Shown here piece after piece: positions 55,340-64,000 of a stretch of 64,000 bases of DNA. The notes beneath the pieces were generated by a model. That model did not search any database and was not told the origin of the DNA. It saw only the letters and a list, made by a program, of their open reading frames with translations. Each line of letters begins with the position of its first letter. Position 1 is the first letter of the stretch. A program made the translations under genes and the position numbers. Origin of the DNA: Neofusicoccum parvum (lineage: Eukaryota; Ascomycota; Dothideomycetes; Botryosphaeriales; Botryosphaeriaceae); the NCBI GenBank assembly GCA_020912385.1, contig CP087213.1:186001-250000 (forward strand), written 5' to 3'.

Positions 55340-55945
55340 TCACTTCTCCCCCTCCCCCTCCCCCCTCAACCTCGCCAACCTCTCCCTATTCCTCCTCCCC
55401 AGCACCCTCAGCGTATTCCGCCGCTCCACCTCCGCCATCCGGTCCCAGTTCGCGATCCGGCTCAGGCTGCCGTCCGCGTTCACGACCATCGGCCCCAGCG
55501 CGTCCAGCCGGACGCCGTCGCCGCCCAGGTCGAGCTTCAGCGCCTCTGCCGCCTCGTCTGGCGCCGGGAGGGGCAGGATGGGCTCGTTGTTGTTGGCGGT
55601 GGTGGTCGACGAGCCGGGGTGGAAGGAGTCGGCGTCGACGGAGTTGGCGGCTGCGTTCTTCTTTTCGTCGTCGTTGGCGGTGTGGGAGGGCGGCATGGTT
55701 GCGGTGGTGCGGGACGCGGCGTTGCGGATGCGGGCGAAGGCGGGCGGGCGGGCTTGTTTGAGCGGGGACGCGGCGCGGTGGAGCAGGTGCTGCATGTGTT
55801 GGGCGGGCGCGGAGGCGGTTGTTAAGAGGAGGGCGAGGAGGACGACGGCGGCGGCGGCGAGAAAGAGGGTCGGGGCGTGGGAGAGGGTTCTAGAAGGAGC
55901 GGGTTGTCGGCGGCGTGGCTGGGATGCGGGTTTCTTCTTCGGCAT
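55340..55945 (-). CDS. Single-span fungal protein of unknown function
   Basis: One exon of 201 residues; ATG at 55945, since the longer open frame upstream is low-information. A basic N-tail (MPKKKPASQPRRRQPAPSRT) precedes a hydrophobic span (LFLAAAAVVLLALLLTTA, about 28-45), suggesting a type II or signal-anchor topology. After a Ser/Thr/Asn-rich spacer comes a compact module at about 140-200 (LDALGPMVVNADGSLSRIAN, MAEVERRNTLRVLGRRNRER). It resembles a short C-terminal module that recurs in small fungal proteins. I know no function. The stop is followed at once by an A-rich run. Confidence 0.6.
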   Translation of the reverse strand: MPKKKPASQPRRRQPAPSRTLSHAPTLFLAAAAVVLLALLLTTASAPAQHMQHLLHRAASPLKQARPPAFARIRNAASRTTATMPPSHTANDDEKKNAAANSVDADSFHPGSSTTTANNNEPILPLPAPDEAAEALKLDLGGDGVRLDALGPMVVNADGSLSRIANWDRMAEVERRNTLRVLGRRNRERLARLRGEGEGEK

Positions 55946-56770
55946 GGGGTGGGAGCTGCGGCAAGGGTGAGTGGGTGAGGAGAAGGTGAGTCTGTCGCTG
56001 CTCGTGCTACGGCTACATCGGCATGCGGGGCATTGGCAGGCAGCGAGTGGAGCGGCGGAAGCGCGTGTGCGTGAAGACGAACAGCTGGAAGCATCGCGAA
56101 GCGTCGAGCTTGAGTCGTGTGGGGCTGGCCTGGTGATCGGCGCGCGCCAACGCAAGGGGCACTGATGTCCTACCCGGCGTTCCCTTTTTTGCTCTGAGTG
56201 GAGGAAAAAGAAACCACCACTTGGGCCGCAACCCTCCGTTCCCCCATCGCCAATTGGCCCGCGCCCACCATTCACTCGAACGGGACCACGTAACCCAGCA
56301 CTAGTCGCACCACGAAACAGAGCCTCACTCTTGTCCTCAAATCCCCCAAGTAACCATCCACCAGCACAGCTGAATGGACACCGCAAACTAAAATGTGGAG
56401 CAATGAAACTCGTAGCAATTTAGCAACTAGCATTAAAGTAGTCTATGTACCACGCTGTCTAGTACCTAACGAAAACCGTGAACCCCCCAACCCAATTTTT
56501 TGAATGTGCCCCGGGTATGCATCGCTCTGATCATCATGTCGTCGTCAACCAAGGAAGCCCTCCGTCGTAAAAACCCCCGTCCGTCCTGGACTACAGTTTG
56601 AATAGAAGAAGAGTACCAGAAAAGACCAATAAATACCGAGAAGCAGATAAGCAATGTTCCCGCCCAGAAGAAAAGAGAAACCCCATCCTGTCACCCCCCA
56701 TCCCCGTCCCCCTCATCGCCGCCGTATTGAACGCCGACCAAAAGCAGACCCCCACCGGAACACCGAACCG
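55946..56770. other. Intergenic stretch
   Basis: Promoter side of the single-span protein gene and 3' flank of the giant repeat protein gene. No supported coding frame. Confidence 0.35.
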
Positions 56771-59700
56771 CTAAAAAGTCGTATCCATGGCGCTCCCCTC
56801 GGGCATCGGCATCGGCGAGCCCACCTGGCCCGGCGGCATCCGACTCAGGCTGCTCCGCGACCGCATGCTCCGCCGGTCCGCGTCCCCAAACTCCATGGCC
56901 CCGCTCAGCACCCGCACCACCTTCCTGTCCTTGGCCGGCTTGGCCGTCAGCACCTGCGCCGGGCAGACGACGATCTCGTCCTCACCCTCGCCCAGGTCGT
57001 CGCCCTTCTTGACAACGAGCGGGAAGAGGACGATCTTGACCACCGCGCGCGCCGCTTCCAGTTCTTCGTTCGACGTGGTCTCGCCCGACCGCTCGTTCAT
57101 GAGCGCCGCGTTGAAGTACACCTTGCGCACAAGGTCGCCGTTGGTGTCGTACTCGGGCTGCAGCGGTGGCAGCATGATGTACTCGGAGCGTTGCGTGCGC
57201 ATCTCGATAGAGAGGTTGACGGCGAGACGCAGGACGTTGCGCAGCGACTCCTGGATCTTGTCGGCGAGGTGCGAAGGAGGCGGCAGCAGACTGGTGAGCG
57301 TGCTGTATATCTCCTGAACAACGGCTTCGGTGTCTTGGGTGCGTTGGCGCTCAAAGTGCTCGCGCTTGGACAGAAGTGTAAGGGTGATGGCGCGCCACTG
57401 GGCGACAGCGCGTGGAGGTCCGACGTCAGTGAGTGTCTTTTCGAGCGCCTTTAGCTTCTGGCGTTGCTCACGGTCCATGCCGAATAGGTAGCGAGTGAAG
57501 ACGTATTCCCAGATCATCGTCATCACCACCGACATGAACACATCCCTGCGTCTGACACGATCGGCGAGAAGCATGTCGACGTCAGTGCCATCAAGAATGG
57601 CGTTGTCGAGCCGCGTCTCAATCTTGTCGTTCTTGACATCTGACGACAGACGGCAGGCTCTGGTGTCAGAGAACTTGGAGAAGCGGAGGACCCACTGCTG
57701 GACGTGCTGGCAGAGCTGCTGGCAAGCGCTGTCGAAGTAGTCCTCGTCGCGGACGGTCAGGAAGCTGTCGCCCTGCTTGGAATCGAGGATCTGTCGCTGC
57801 AGACTCTTGACCTGCTCGGTCGCATCGGCGAGTTCGTCGTGCAGACGGCGGACCTCGGCGTCCTTGTCCTTCAGTGCAATCTTGATCTCCTCGCGGACAA
57901 CCTCTCCCATGCCTGCCGACAGCGTGCTGTGCTGCGCTCGCAGGTGCTCGAGCTGGCGCTCTGATTCTTGCCATCGCTGCTGGGCGCTTTGCGTCTCGGC
58001 TTGGAGAGTGGCATAACGCGAGTTGGTGTCGTTGGTGAGGTTCCTGTTGGCCTCGCTGAGAGTAGCATTCACTTCGGTGAGGCGGGCGATCTCTTGGCGG
58101 AGGTTGTGCAGCATCTCGCTGATCTGCGCGATCTCCGCGTCCTTGGCACGAATTTGGGCGTCACGTGCCTTGACCGCCACAGTTACCTCGTGGTCCTGTG
58201 CATCGCGATTGACGCTCGCATCCTGCATTGCCTCTTCTGCCCGGGCTTTGGCCTCCTGGAGCAGGCGGTTCTCCGACGCGAGCTGGTCGAGACGGGTTTC
58301 GAGATCCATGATGTGCAAGCTCTGGCGCTTGCGCACGCTGGGTGGGCGCGTGGGTGAGAGCGGAGTGCCCGGTGCGTCGCCCCAGCCCTCCTGCGAAATG
58401 GTCAGAAACGGGAAAGCATCAGCGGGCGCATCGCGGCTACTTACATAGCTGTCGGACATGTCAGGGGCGCGAGCCTTGCCCTTGTCACGCACGCGGTCGT
58501 ATGTTGACGGGCCAGCGCGAGTCGGCGAGCGGACGGTTGCTGAGGTTGCGGGAGATTTAGCGCGTGTCTTGGCCTCGGCAAGCTGCGACGCTGCCCGCAG
58601 ATCACCTGACACGGCTCGGTCCACCCGCCGCAGCGGCGGTGTTGCGGACCGATTGCTGATCGAGCTGGGCGGTCTGATGTGTTCGGGCGTCTTGATCCTG
58701 GCGAAGATGCTTTCTGTGTGCGATCCTGACCGGTCGCTGATGATGCTGGGCGACCGCGGCTTGTCAACAAACGGATCTCCAATGCTCCCTGCCCGCTGGC
58801 GTCCGCTGTCCTTCTCCGTCTGCCGGAACACGTGGCTCGGGTTCTTGATATTGACAACAGTGCCCTGGTCTTCTTCAGGATGTCCTGCCGAAGACTGTGC
58901 CTGGTCTCGCAGGCTCTTTCCAGACCCAAAGCTGCGACGCAGCGATTTGACTCCATGATCGGGCATCCCCACGTCCGACAGAGGCCGGCCCTTCTTGCTG
59001 AGCGGGGAGTCGTCCGGGCTGTACTCGCGGATTGTATCTAGCGGAACACTCGGCGACCTCAGATGCCGCGAGGGAGTTGTGCTTGGCTGCGGTCTGTCTG
59101 CCGTCTGCTGAGTGGGGTCTCCGAAGATCGACGCTGGCGTTTCTTGCTGCGTTTCTTGCTGCATTTCGCGGGATGCTGTGGGCGGAGACGAAGCCATGCT
59201 TCTCGAAGGCTCGGGCGTGTCGAATTGCTTGAAAGGAGTATCAAGGACGGATCCTGCCGATGGTGAGGACCGGAACAATTGGGATGATCGCGCTCTTGTG
59301 GTGGTAAGAGATTCTACGGGAGACGTGTATGTCGTACCTTCTACCGTGTTTGCTTCGGGCAGCGGAGGGCTAATATGCTCAGCAGGGGTCTCAGATGGTA
59401 GGATATTGTCGTTGTAATCCCTAGCAACGCTCTCTGAGGATTGCTCTTGCGCGACAGAAGTCTCCCATTCAGGACCAGTTTCTACATCCACCCTCATTGG
59501 TTCAGGTGGAGAGATTTGCTGCTCGTCTTCGATGGGAGTCCTGGGTGAATCGCTGTCATGGTAGCCGCTGTCCCGGACCGTGTCGTGGAAGACAGCATCG
59601 CTGGGTATGACTGGCGTGTCGTTCATCGTGACTGCGCTGTCTCTGTTTGGCGGATCCGGTGGGAATCCCCATGTGGGCTGCATTACAGCTGCAAGACCAC

Positions 59701-62700
59701 TCGGAGCTGTGCTCTGTGTTGCTGTTACTCCTTTGTCCTGCTGAGCGTTGTTCTCGGTATGCAATGGAGAGCGAGAGCTCTTCCGCGATGGCTCCTGTAT
59801 GCCACGCTCACTGGAAAGAGGAGAATGAGAGCTCTTCCGCAACGGGTAGTCCACGGTGCTAGACTCTGCGTGCTTCGGCGGTGGGACCTTGCGCTTGACA
59901 CGTTCGAGACCAGGGAAGAGACCTGCGATCTTGCTGCTTTGACTCTCTGTTGGTGACGGGTCCTGGTGCTTTGGCTGTTTGTGAATTGTGCTGATCTCAG
60001 GAACCACTGCTGGTGGCTCTTGAACCGCCATGGCTTCATTTGCGTTCTCCATGTGTGGTTGGTGTTCCTCCATCGTTATGTCGGCTGCCTTGTCCGGCAT
60101 TGCTGCTTTCTCCGCCATCTCCTGGACTGACATCCGCTTCGTCTCCTTTTCTTTCTTCTGCCATGGGAAATCCCATCCTCCATCCACCGGACCTTCTTCC
60201 TTTGACGGCCCCTCAGCCGCGTCTCCACTCGGCTGCTCCAACATCCTGACAAGCGACCCCGGCTCGGTCGGAACTTCAACTGCCGGCTCATCCTCCATCT
60301 GATCTGCCCAAGGCGTCGAAACCGGCGCTGGGGCAGCGACCTCCTCGACGGGCGTCTGCTGCCCAGGCTCGTCCTGCACATCCGCCTTCACGCCCTTCTT
60401 CCCCTTCTTTCCTTTTTTACTCTTCTTCCTCGTCGGAACCGCCCATTCATCTTCAGCAACAGCAGCCACAGGCTCATCCTGAACATTGCCCTTTTCAGCT
60501 GCGCTAGTCTCGAGCGAATCGCCGCCGTCCCTCGCCTGCACATCCTCGACTCCGGTCTCGGCCGCTACTGGATTCTCAACAGCGGTGGGCACATCCGTGG
60601 GAGCCTCGACCACCGGCGAATCAACAGCTGCGGACCGGGAGCTTTCATCTGCGGGGACAGGAGGTTCTTGTTGTTCTTCGTCGAAGAGGGTTGCTTTCTT
60701 TCCTTTCTTGCCCTTCTTGCCTTTCTTCTTTGTCGGACCGAAAGACCAGGCGTCCTCTTCTTCTTGCGGCGGCTGAGAATCTTCAGCTGTGATATCCCTT
60801 GGGACATCGATTTCCATGGGTGTCTGCTCAGTGGTTGAGACAGGTTCCTCCATCGAAGTGGTGGGCTGCGGGTCGAAATAGCTGCCGCCAGCAGCCTCCT
60901 GAGGAGTATCCATGATTGGCGTAGGCTCTTCGATGCCCTCAGAAAGTGTCTGTTCCACCGTCTCGGAGTCAGGACTGATATCTTGATTCTTCTTCCCCTT
61001 CTTTTTCTTTGGCCTCTTCTGGAATGGGAAGAACTCGTCAGACACGGCTTCTTTCGCTGCATCCGGTGATGGAGTGCGTCTGTTGAATGTCGGATCATCC
61101 AGGACTGATGACATAGCGGCGGCAAAGGTGGGATCTTGACTGGTAGCTTCAACAGAACCAGGTTCAGGCGTCACGATCTCGGAAGACTCGCCCTCGACAT
61201 CCGGCGTCGCTAAACCCTTCTTCTTTTTCTTGTTCTTCTTGGATTTTGCCGGCGCGAAGACATCGTCAGGATCGGCCTCGAGGACCGAGCCAGGAGGACT
61301 CTTGCGTTCGTGGAAGGTGGGATCCTTGAGTACGAGGTTGGGATCAAAGCCAGAATCTTGCAGACCCGCAGCCAGAGCTGCTGCAAACTCGACATCGTGC
61401 GAGGGAGACTCTGAGCGCTTTTCGTCGGCTGTAGAGGCCAGCTCAACGGTCTCCTTTGTTTGCTCTTGAGGATGAGCATCGCTCTCAATTGGCTTATCGT
61501 CGGCTACAATCTCCTCAGCGACAGGAGCAGCGTCGGCCTCAATGGTGGGCTCCGTTGTCACCTCCTTCAACTCGGGCACCGGCTCCTCAGTTGTGGGCGT
61601 CGCAGTGCCAACGCTCTTCCTCCCCTTCTTTTTGTTTTTCTTGCCTTTCTTAACGGGGGCGAATTCTGAGAAAGGATCGGTCTCTTCTGGAGCTTGGGAC
61701 GCCTCTAGAGGTGTAGTATCAGCGTCTCCGGGAGTCTCCACGGGAATAGTAGCAGTGCTCTCAACCGGTACATCGGATATCGGTTGCTCCGTGGAGATTT
61801 CCTGAGTGGTCGCTGGGATGTCTTTGTCTTGGCTCGCAGGCGTCTCGGTTGTCGAGGTGTTTTGGACAGGGTCGGGCCGCACAGAGTCCGTCGCTGTCAT
61901 ATCCAAGGATGAAGGGATGTCCTCCTTAGGAGTTGCGAATTCTGGTTCATGAGATCTAAGACCCTCAGATGAACTCTCTTTGCGCCTGTCCTCGGCAACG
62001 ATGTCTGCAAGGATACCACCTGCAGCCGCGAACCCGAGTGACTTGGGGACTGACGCAGTGCTCTTTCCTTTGCTTTCGGGAAACTCCCTCGTCAGCTCTG
62101 TAGAACCAGGTGCTGGAATGTCTTTGGCGGAGTCTGTAATTGAAGCATTCTGCACGACAGTCTCCGGAACTGCCACGTCCCCAGCCGCGCTGTCGAAAGG
62201 CGGCTCCTTCGGAACACCAGGCAGCTCAGTTTCGACAGCTGTATGATCAGGCCGCAAAACTTCTTCATCCTTGGCACCACCATTATCAATTTTCAACGAA
62301 GAGATTGGCGTGGCAGACAGGCCTTCAGGCTCGGCCTCCTTGCCCCTCGAGTCCGCAACTCCAGCAGCCAGAACGCCAGCCGCGTCAGCAAAGCTAAACG
62401 CAGGCTTAGAATGCTCTCTTTCCGCCTCTGGCCGAGGAGCATCTTCGACAATCGGCGTTGCCTGTGCAGGTGTCTCGTCGGTAGGAGAGCTCGTCTCAGC
62501 CACTGGCGTGTCGTCGAGCTGAGCAGCCGCAGCAGCGGCCTTCTTTTTCTTTTTCTTGTCTTTCTTGCTCACTGGCATGCTGAACTCTTCGGTCGGATCG
62601 GCTTCGGTCGGCGCGATTTGCTCCTCTTTCGGAGTGTCCTCAACCGACAGCTCGCGCTGAGTCCCATTGGCGGGGTCAAGCTCTTGCTGCATTTCAGAAA

Positions 62701-64000
62701 CCTCGATAGGTGGCGTAGAGATACTTTGCTGCTTGCCCTTCTTGCCCTTCTTTCCTTTCTTCTTCGAGGAGAAAGCCTCCCATGTGTCGTCGGGCTTAGC
62801 CTCCTCTGGGGCTTGTTGAACTGCTGGAACGTTCTCCGAAACAGGTATCTCTACCGCAGCCGGCTCAGTGATGGTAGGTGTCTCTTCAACGTTGCGTTGA
62901 GCTTCGCTTTCGATTGGCAAGGATGACTCCTCTTTGACGAGCTCAACCGCAGTGGGAATATCCTTGAGCTCTTCGCTATCTCCAAGGGACTTGGGCTCTT
63001 CGGTGAGCTGTAACTTGTCGTCCTGGGTGTCTTCGACCTTGGGCACGGGCTCCTCGGTTGCTGGAGCGGGCTCTTCCACAATAGGAACGGGCTCTTCGAT
63101 GACTGGCGGGGTGCTTGGGATAGATGCTTGCTTTCCCTTCTTGCCCTTCTTCTTTTTCTTGGCCGGAAGCGCCCACTCGTCCTCGCCTGCTTCCTGTGGA
63201 GTATCGACGGATGGAACCTCAGTGACGACTGGCTCGGTAACAATGGGAGTTCCGGTGGGTTCCTCGATAGAGCGCGCCTCCTCGACAACCGGTGCACTTG
63301 CGGGCTCCTCGACAACAGTTGTTTCTACAGGCTCATCGAGAACAGGCACCTCGTCAACCGTCCTCTCCACCAACTCTCCCGCGACAGGCTCGACGTCCAG
63401 TTGATGCTCGGTCTCCGGAGCCTGCTCTTCATCCACCTTCCTCTCCTCGTTCGGTGGAGTCTCAGAAATGGAGTCCTGCTTGCCCTTCTTCCCCTTCTTC
63501 TTTTTCTTTTTCGAAGACGTAGCAGCTGCCCACTCATCCTCTGCATTGGCTTCGCCAGCATCAGCCGGCGCTGTCTCAAAACCGGGCTCAGGTTGGGACT
63601 CGGAGACAATTTCAGGCTGCATTTCAGACACGATCTCAGCCGGCGCCTCGACAACGGGATCGATCTCCCGCGACCCTTCAACCGGCGGGGCTGACACTTC
63701 TTCTCCAGCCACCGCGGGCTCGATCGTCTCCACTGGCGTCCAAGGCTCTTCGACGGACATCTGCTTACCCTTCTTTTTCTTGCTCTTCTTGGTGGTCGGG
63801 GCGGCCCAGATGTCGTCGACGTCAGCTTCCTTCGCTTGCTCCGGGATAGGTTCAATCGATGCCTTTTCCTCCGCTACATCGTTGACTGACACAGTCTCGG
63901 TAACCTGGCCAGCTTCGGGGACCTCTCGAGAAGAAGACTCCTCCGGAATGGGAACAACAACGTCCATAGCCTCCGCAGCGCCCACGGGCTGGTCTTCGCT
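56771..64000 (-). CDS. Giant 'involucrin repeat'-type protein, N-terminus outside window
   Basis: The gene enters at the right edge and stops at 56771; at least 2386 residues are visible. One in-frame intron (58444-58391, 54 bases, GTAAGT..TTCGCAG) joins MSDSY to EGWGDAPGT. The first 1,300 residues are acidic Pro/Glu/Val/Thr sequence broken by about eleven modules of acidic-x-Trp/Phe followed by a Lys/Gly run. A Ser/Pro-rich disordered region follows, then a coiled coil (METRLDQLASENRLLQEAK, IARLTEVNATLSEANRNL). A folded C-terminal domain of about 350 residues comes last (LCQHVQQWVLRFSKFSD, MIWEYVFTRYLFGMDREQ, VLRLAVNLSIEMRTQRSEY). Fungal genomes carry similar proteins under the name involucrin repeat protein. 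Its role is unknown to me; a scaffold is a plausible guess. Confidence 0.85.
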   Translation of the reverse strand, partial: SEDQPVGAAEAMDVVVPIPEESSSREVPEAGQVTETVSVNDVAEEKASIEPIPEQAKEADVDDIWAAPTTKKSKKKKGKQMSVEEPWTPVETIEPAVAGEEVSAPPVEGSREIDPVVEAPAEIVSEMQPEIVSESQPEPGFETAPADAGEANAEDEWAAATSSKKKKKKGKKGKQDSISETPPNEERKVDEEQAPETEHQLDVEPVAGELVERTVDEVPVLDEPVETTVVEEPASAPVVEEARSIEEPTGTPIVTEPVVTEVPSVDTPQEAGEDEWALPAKKKKKGKKGKQASIPSTPPVIEEPVPIVEEPAPATEEPVPKVEDTQDDKLQLTEEPKSLGDSEELKDIPTAVELVKEESSLPIESEAQRNVEETPTITEPAAVEIPVSENVPAVQQAPEEAKPDDTWEAFSSKKKGKKGKKGKQQSISTPPIEVSEMQQELDPANGTQRELSVEDTPKEEQIAPTEADPTEEFSMPVSKKDKKKKKKAAAAAAQLDDTPVAETSSPTDETPAQATPIVEDAPRPEAEREHSKPAFSFADAAGVLAAGVADSRGKEAEPEGLSATPISSLKIDNGGAKDEEVLRPDHTAVETELPGVPKEPPFDSAAGDVAVPETVVQNASITDSAKDIPAPGSTELTREFPESKGKSTASVPKSLGFAAAGGILADIVAEDRRKESSSEGLRSHEPEFATPKEDIPSSLDMTATDSVRPDPVQNTSTTETPASQDKDIPATTQEISTEQPISDVPVESTATIPVETPGDADTTPLEASQAPEETDPFSEFAPVKKGKKNKKKGRKSVGTATPTTEEPVPELKEVTTEPTIEADAAPVAEEIVADDKPIESDAHPQEQTKETVELASTADEKRSESPSHDVEFAAALAAGLQDSGFDPNLVLKDPTFHERKSPPGSVLEADPDDVFAPAKSKKNKKKKKGLATPDVEGESSEIVTPEPGSVEATSQDPTFAAAMSSVLDDPTFNRRTPSPDAAKEAVSDEFFPFQKRPKKKKGKKNQDISPDSETVEQTLSEGIEEPTPIMDTPQEAAGGSYFDPQPTTSMEEPVSTTEQTPMEIDVPRDITAEDSQPPQEEEDAWSFGPTKKKGKKGKKGKKATLFDEEQQEPPVPADESSRSAAVDSPVVEAPTDVPTAVENPVAAETGVEDVQARDGGDSLETSAAEKGNVQDEPVAAVAEDEWAVPTRKKSKKGKKGKKGVKADVQDEPGQQTPVEEVAAPAPVSTPWADQMEDEPAVEVPTEPGSLVRMLEQPSGDAAEGPSKEEGPVDGGWDFPWQKKEKETKRMSVQEMAEKAAMPDKAADITMEEHQPHMENANEAMAVQEPPAVVPEISTIHKQPKHQDPSPTESQSSKIAGLFPGLERVKRKVPPPKHAESSTVDYPLRKSSHSPLSSERGIQEPSRKSSRSPLHTENNAQQDKGVTATQSTAPSGLAAVMQPTWGFPPDPPNRDSAVTMNDTPVIPSDAVFHDTVRDSGYHDSDSPRTPIEDEQQISPPEPMRVDVETGPEWETSVAQEQSSESVARDYNDNILPSETPAEHISPPLPEANTVEGTTYTSPVESLTTTRARSSQLFRSSPSAGSVLDTPFKQFDTPEPSRSMASSPPTASREMQQETQQETPASIFGDPTQQTADRPQPSTTPSRHLRSPSVPLDTIREYSPDDSPLSKKGRPLSDVGMPDHGVKSLRRSFGSGKSLRDQAQSSAGHPEEDQGTVVNIKNPSHVFRQTEKDSGRQRAGSIGDPFVDKPRSPSIISDRSGSHTESIFARIKTPEHIRPPSSISNRSATPPLRRVDRAVSGDLRAASQLAEAKTRAKSPATSATVRSPTRAGPSTYDRVRDKGKARAPDMSDSYVSSRDAPADAFPFLTISQEGWGDAPGTPLSPTRPPSVRKRQSLHIMDLETRLDQLASENRLLQEAKARAEEAMQDASVNRDAQDHEVTVAVKARDAQIRAKDAEIAQISEMLHNLRQEIARLTEVNATLSEANRNLTNDTNSRYATLQAETQSAQQRWQESERQLEHLRAQHSTLSAGMGEVVREEIKIALKDKDAEVRRLHDELADATEQVKSLQRQILDSKQGDSFLTVRDEDYFDSACQQLCQHVQQWVLRFSKFSDTRACRLSSDVKNDKIETRLDNAILDGTDVDMLLADRVRRRDVFMSVVMTMIWEYVFTRYLFGMDREQRQKLKALEKTLTDVGPPRAVAQWRAITLTLLSKREHFERQRTQDTEAVVQEIYSTLTSLLPPPSHLADKIQESLRNVLRLAVNLSIEMRTQRSEYIMLPPLQPEYDTNGDLVRKVYFNAALMNERSGETTSNEELEAARAVVKIVLFPLVVKKGDDLGEGEDEIVVCPAQVLTAKPAKDRKVVRVLSGAMEFGDADRRSMRSRSSLSRMPPGQVGSPMPMPEGSAMDTTF
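60130..63830 (-). repeat. About eleven acidic-Trp plus poly-Lys modules
   Basis: Within the giant protein about eleven spaced copies follow the pattern acidic, acidic, x, Trp/Phe, five to eight residues, then Lys/Gly runs. Examples are DDIWAAPTTKKSKKKKGK, EDEWALPAKKKKKGKKGK, EDAWSFGPTKKKGKKGKK and DGGWDFPWQKKEKE. Spacing is irregular, about 60-180 residues. Copies differ, so these are old repeats kept by selection rather than recent tandem duplications. Confidence 0.75.

Overview
The window comes from a filamentous ascomycete (Pezizomycotina; Dothideomycetes is my best guess, by inference). Genes are split by short GT..AG introns of about 45-75 bases, with CTRAY-like branch points where I could see them. 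The gene set fits: RAD54, a haem-flavin cellobiose dehydrogenase, a fungal NLR, YAT-type and sugar-porter permeases, a DUF3176 relic and an 'involucrin repeat' protein. There is no bacterial, plasmid, phage or CRISPR signal, and I found no convincing tRNA or rRNA gene. Most models below were spliced by hand, and each closes in frame at every junction.

Layout. 1-1094 is the C-terminal part of RAD54, followed by a broken alpha/beta-hydrolase gene. 3.4-12.2 kb is a secreted-protein stretch: a beta-helix protein with a B-lectin tail, an M28 aminopeptidase and a cellobiose dehydrogenase with an unusual repeat tail. 12.7-18.2 kb holds a GST-like protein, an amino-acid permease and a fungal multi-pass membrane protein. 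18.6-25.2 kb holds a large NLR-type receptor (HeLo-like domain, NACHT, winged helix, about 31 ankyrin repeats, ZZ finger) with a HeLo-like relic just upstream. 25.9-43.5 kb is rich in metabolic genes: FAD monooxygenase, bicupin of oxalate-decarboxylase type, monocarboxylate-type MFS carrier, SDR, a nine-exon GMC oxidoreductase fused to an alpha/beta hydrolase, a small orphan gene and a sugar transporter. 43.5-52.5 kb is gene-poor and contains a decayed DUF3176 gene, a 146-residue orphan and an HsbA-like secreted protein. 52.5-64 kb holds an SDR, two small fungal proteins and the 3' part of a giant repeat protein that runs off the window.

How the genes may work together. The secreted enzymes (CDH, aminopeptidase, beta-helix/B-lectin protein) and the sugar and amino-acid carriers fit a plant-associated or saprotrophic lifestyle. 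The oxygenase, SDR, carrier and oxidoreductase-hydrolase genes could form one catabolic or biosynthetic neighbourhood, but no backbone synthase is present, so this is only a hypothesis. The NLR is the most likely conflict or allorecognition gene.

A window-wide pattern stands out. Many genes on both strands have a C-rich coding strand that switches abruptly to G-rich within the gene, usually toward the 3' end. No annotated feature explains it.
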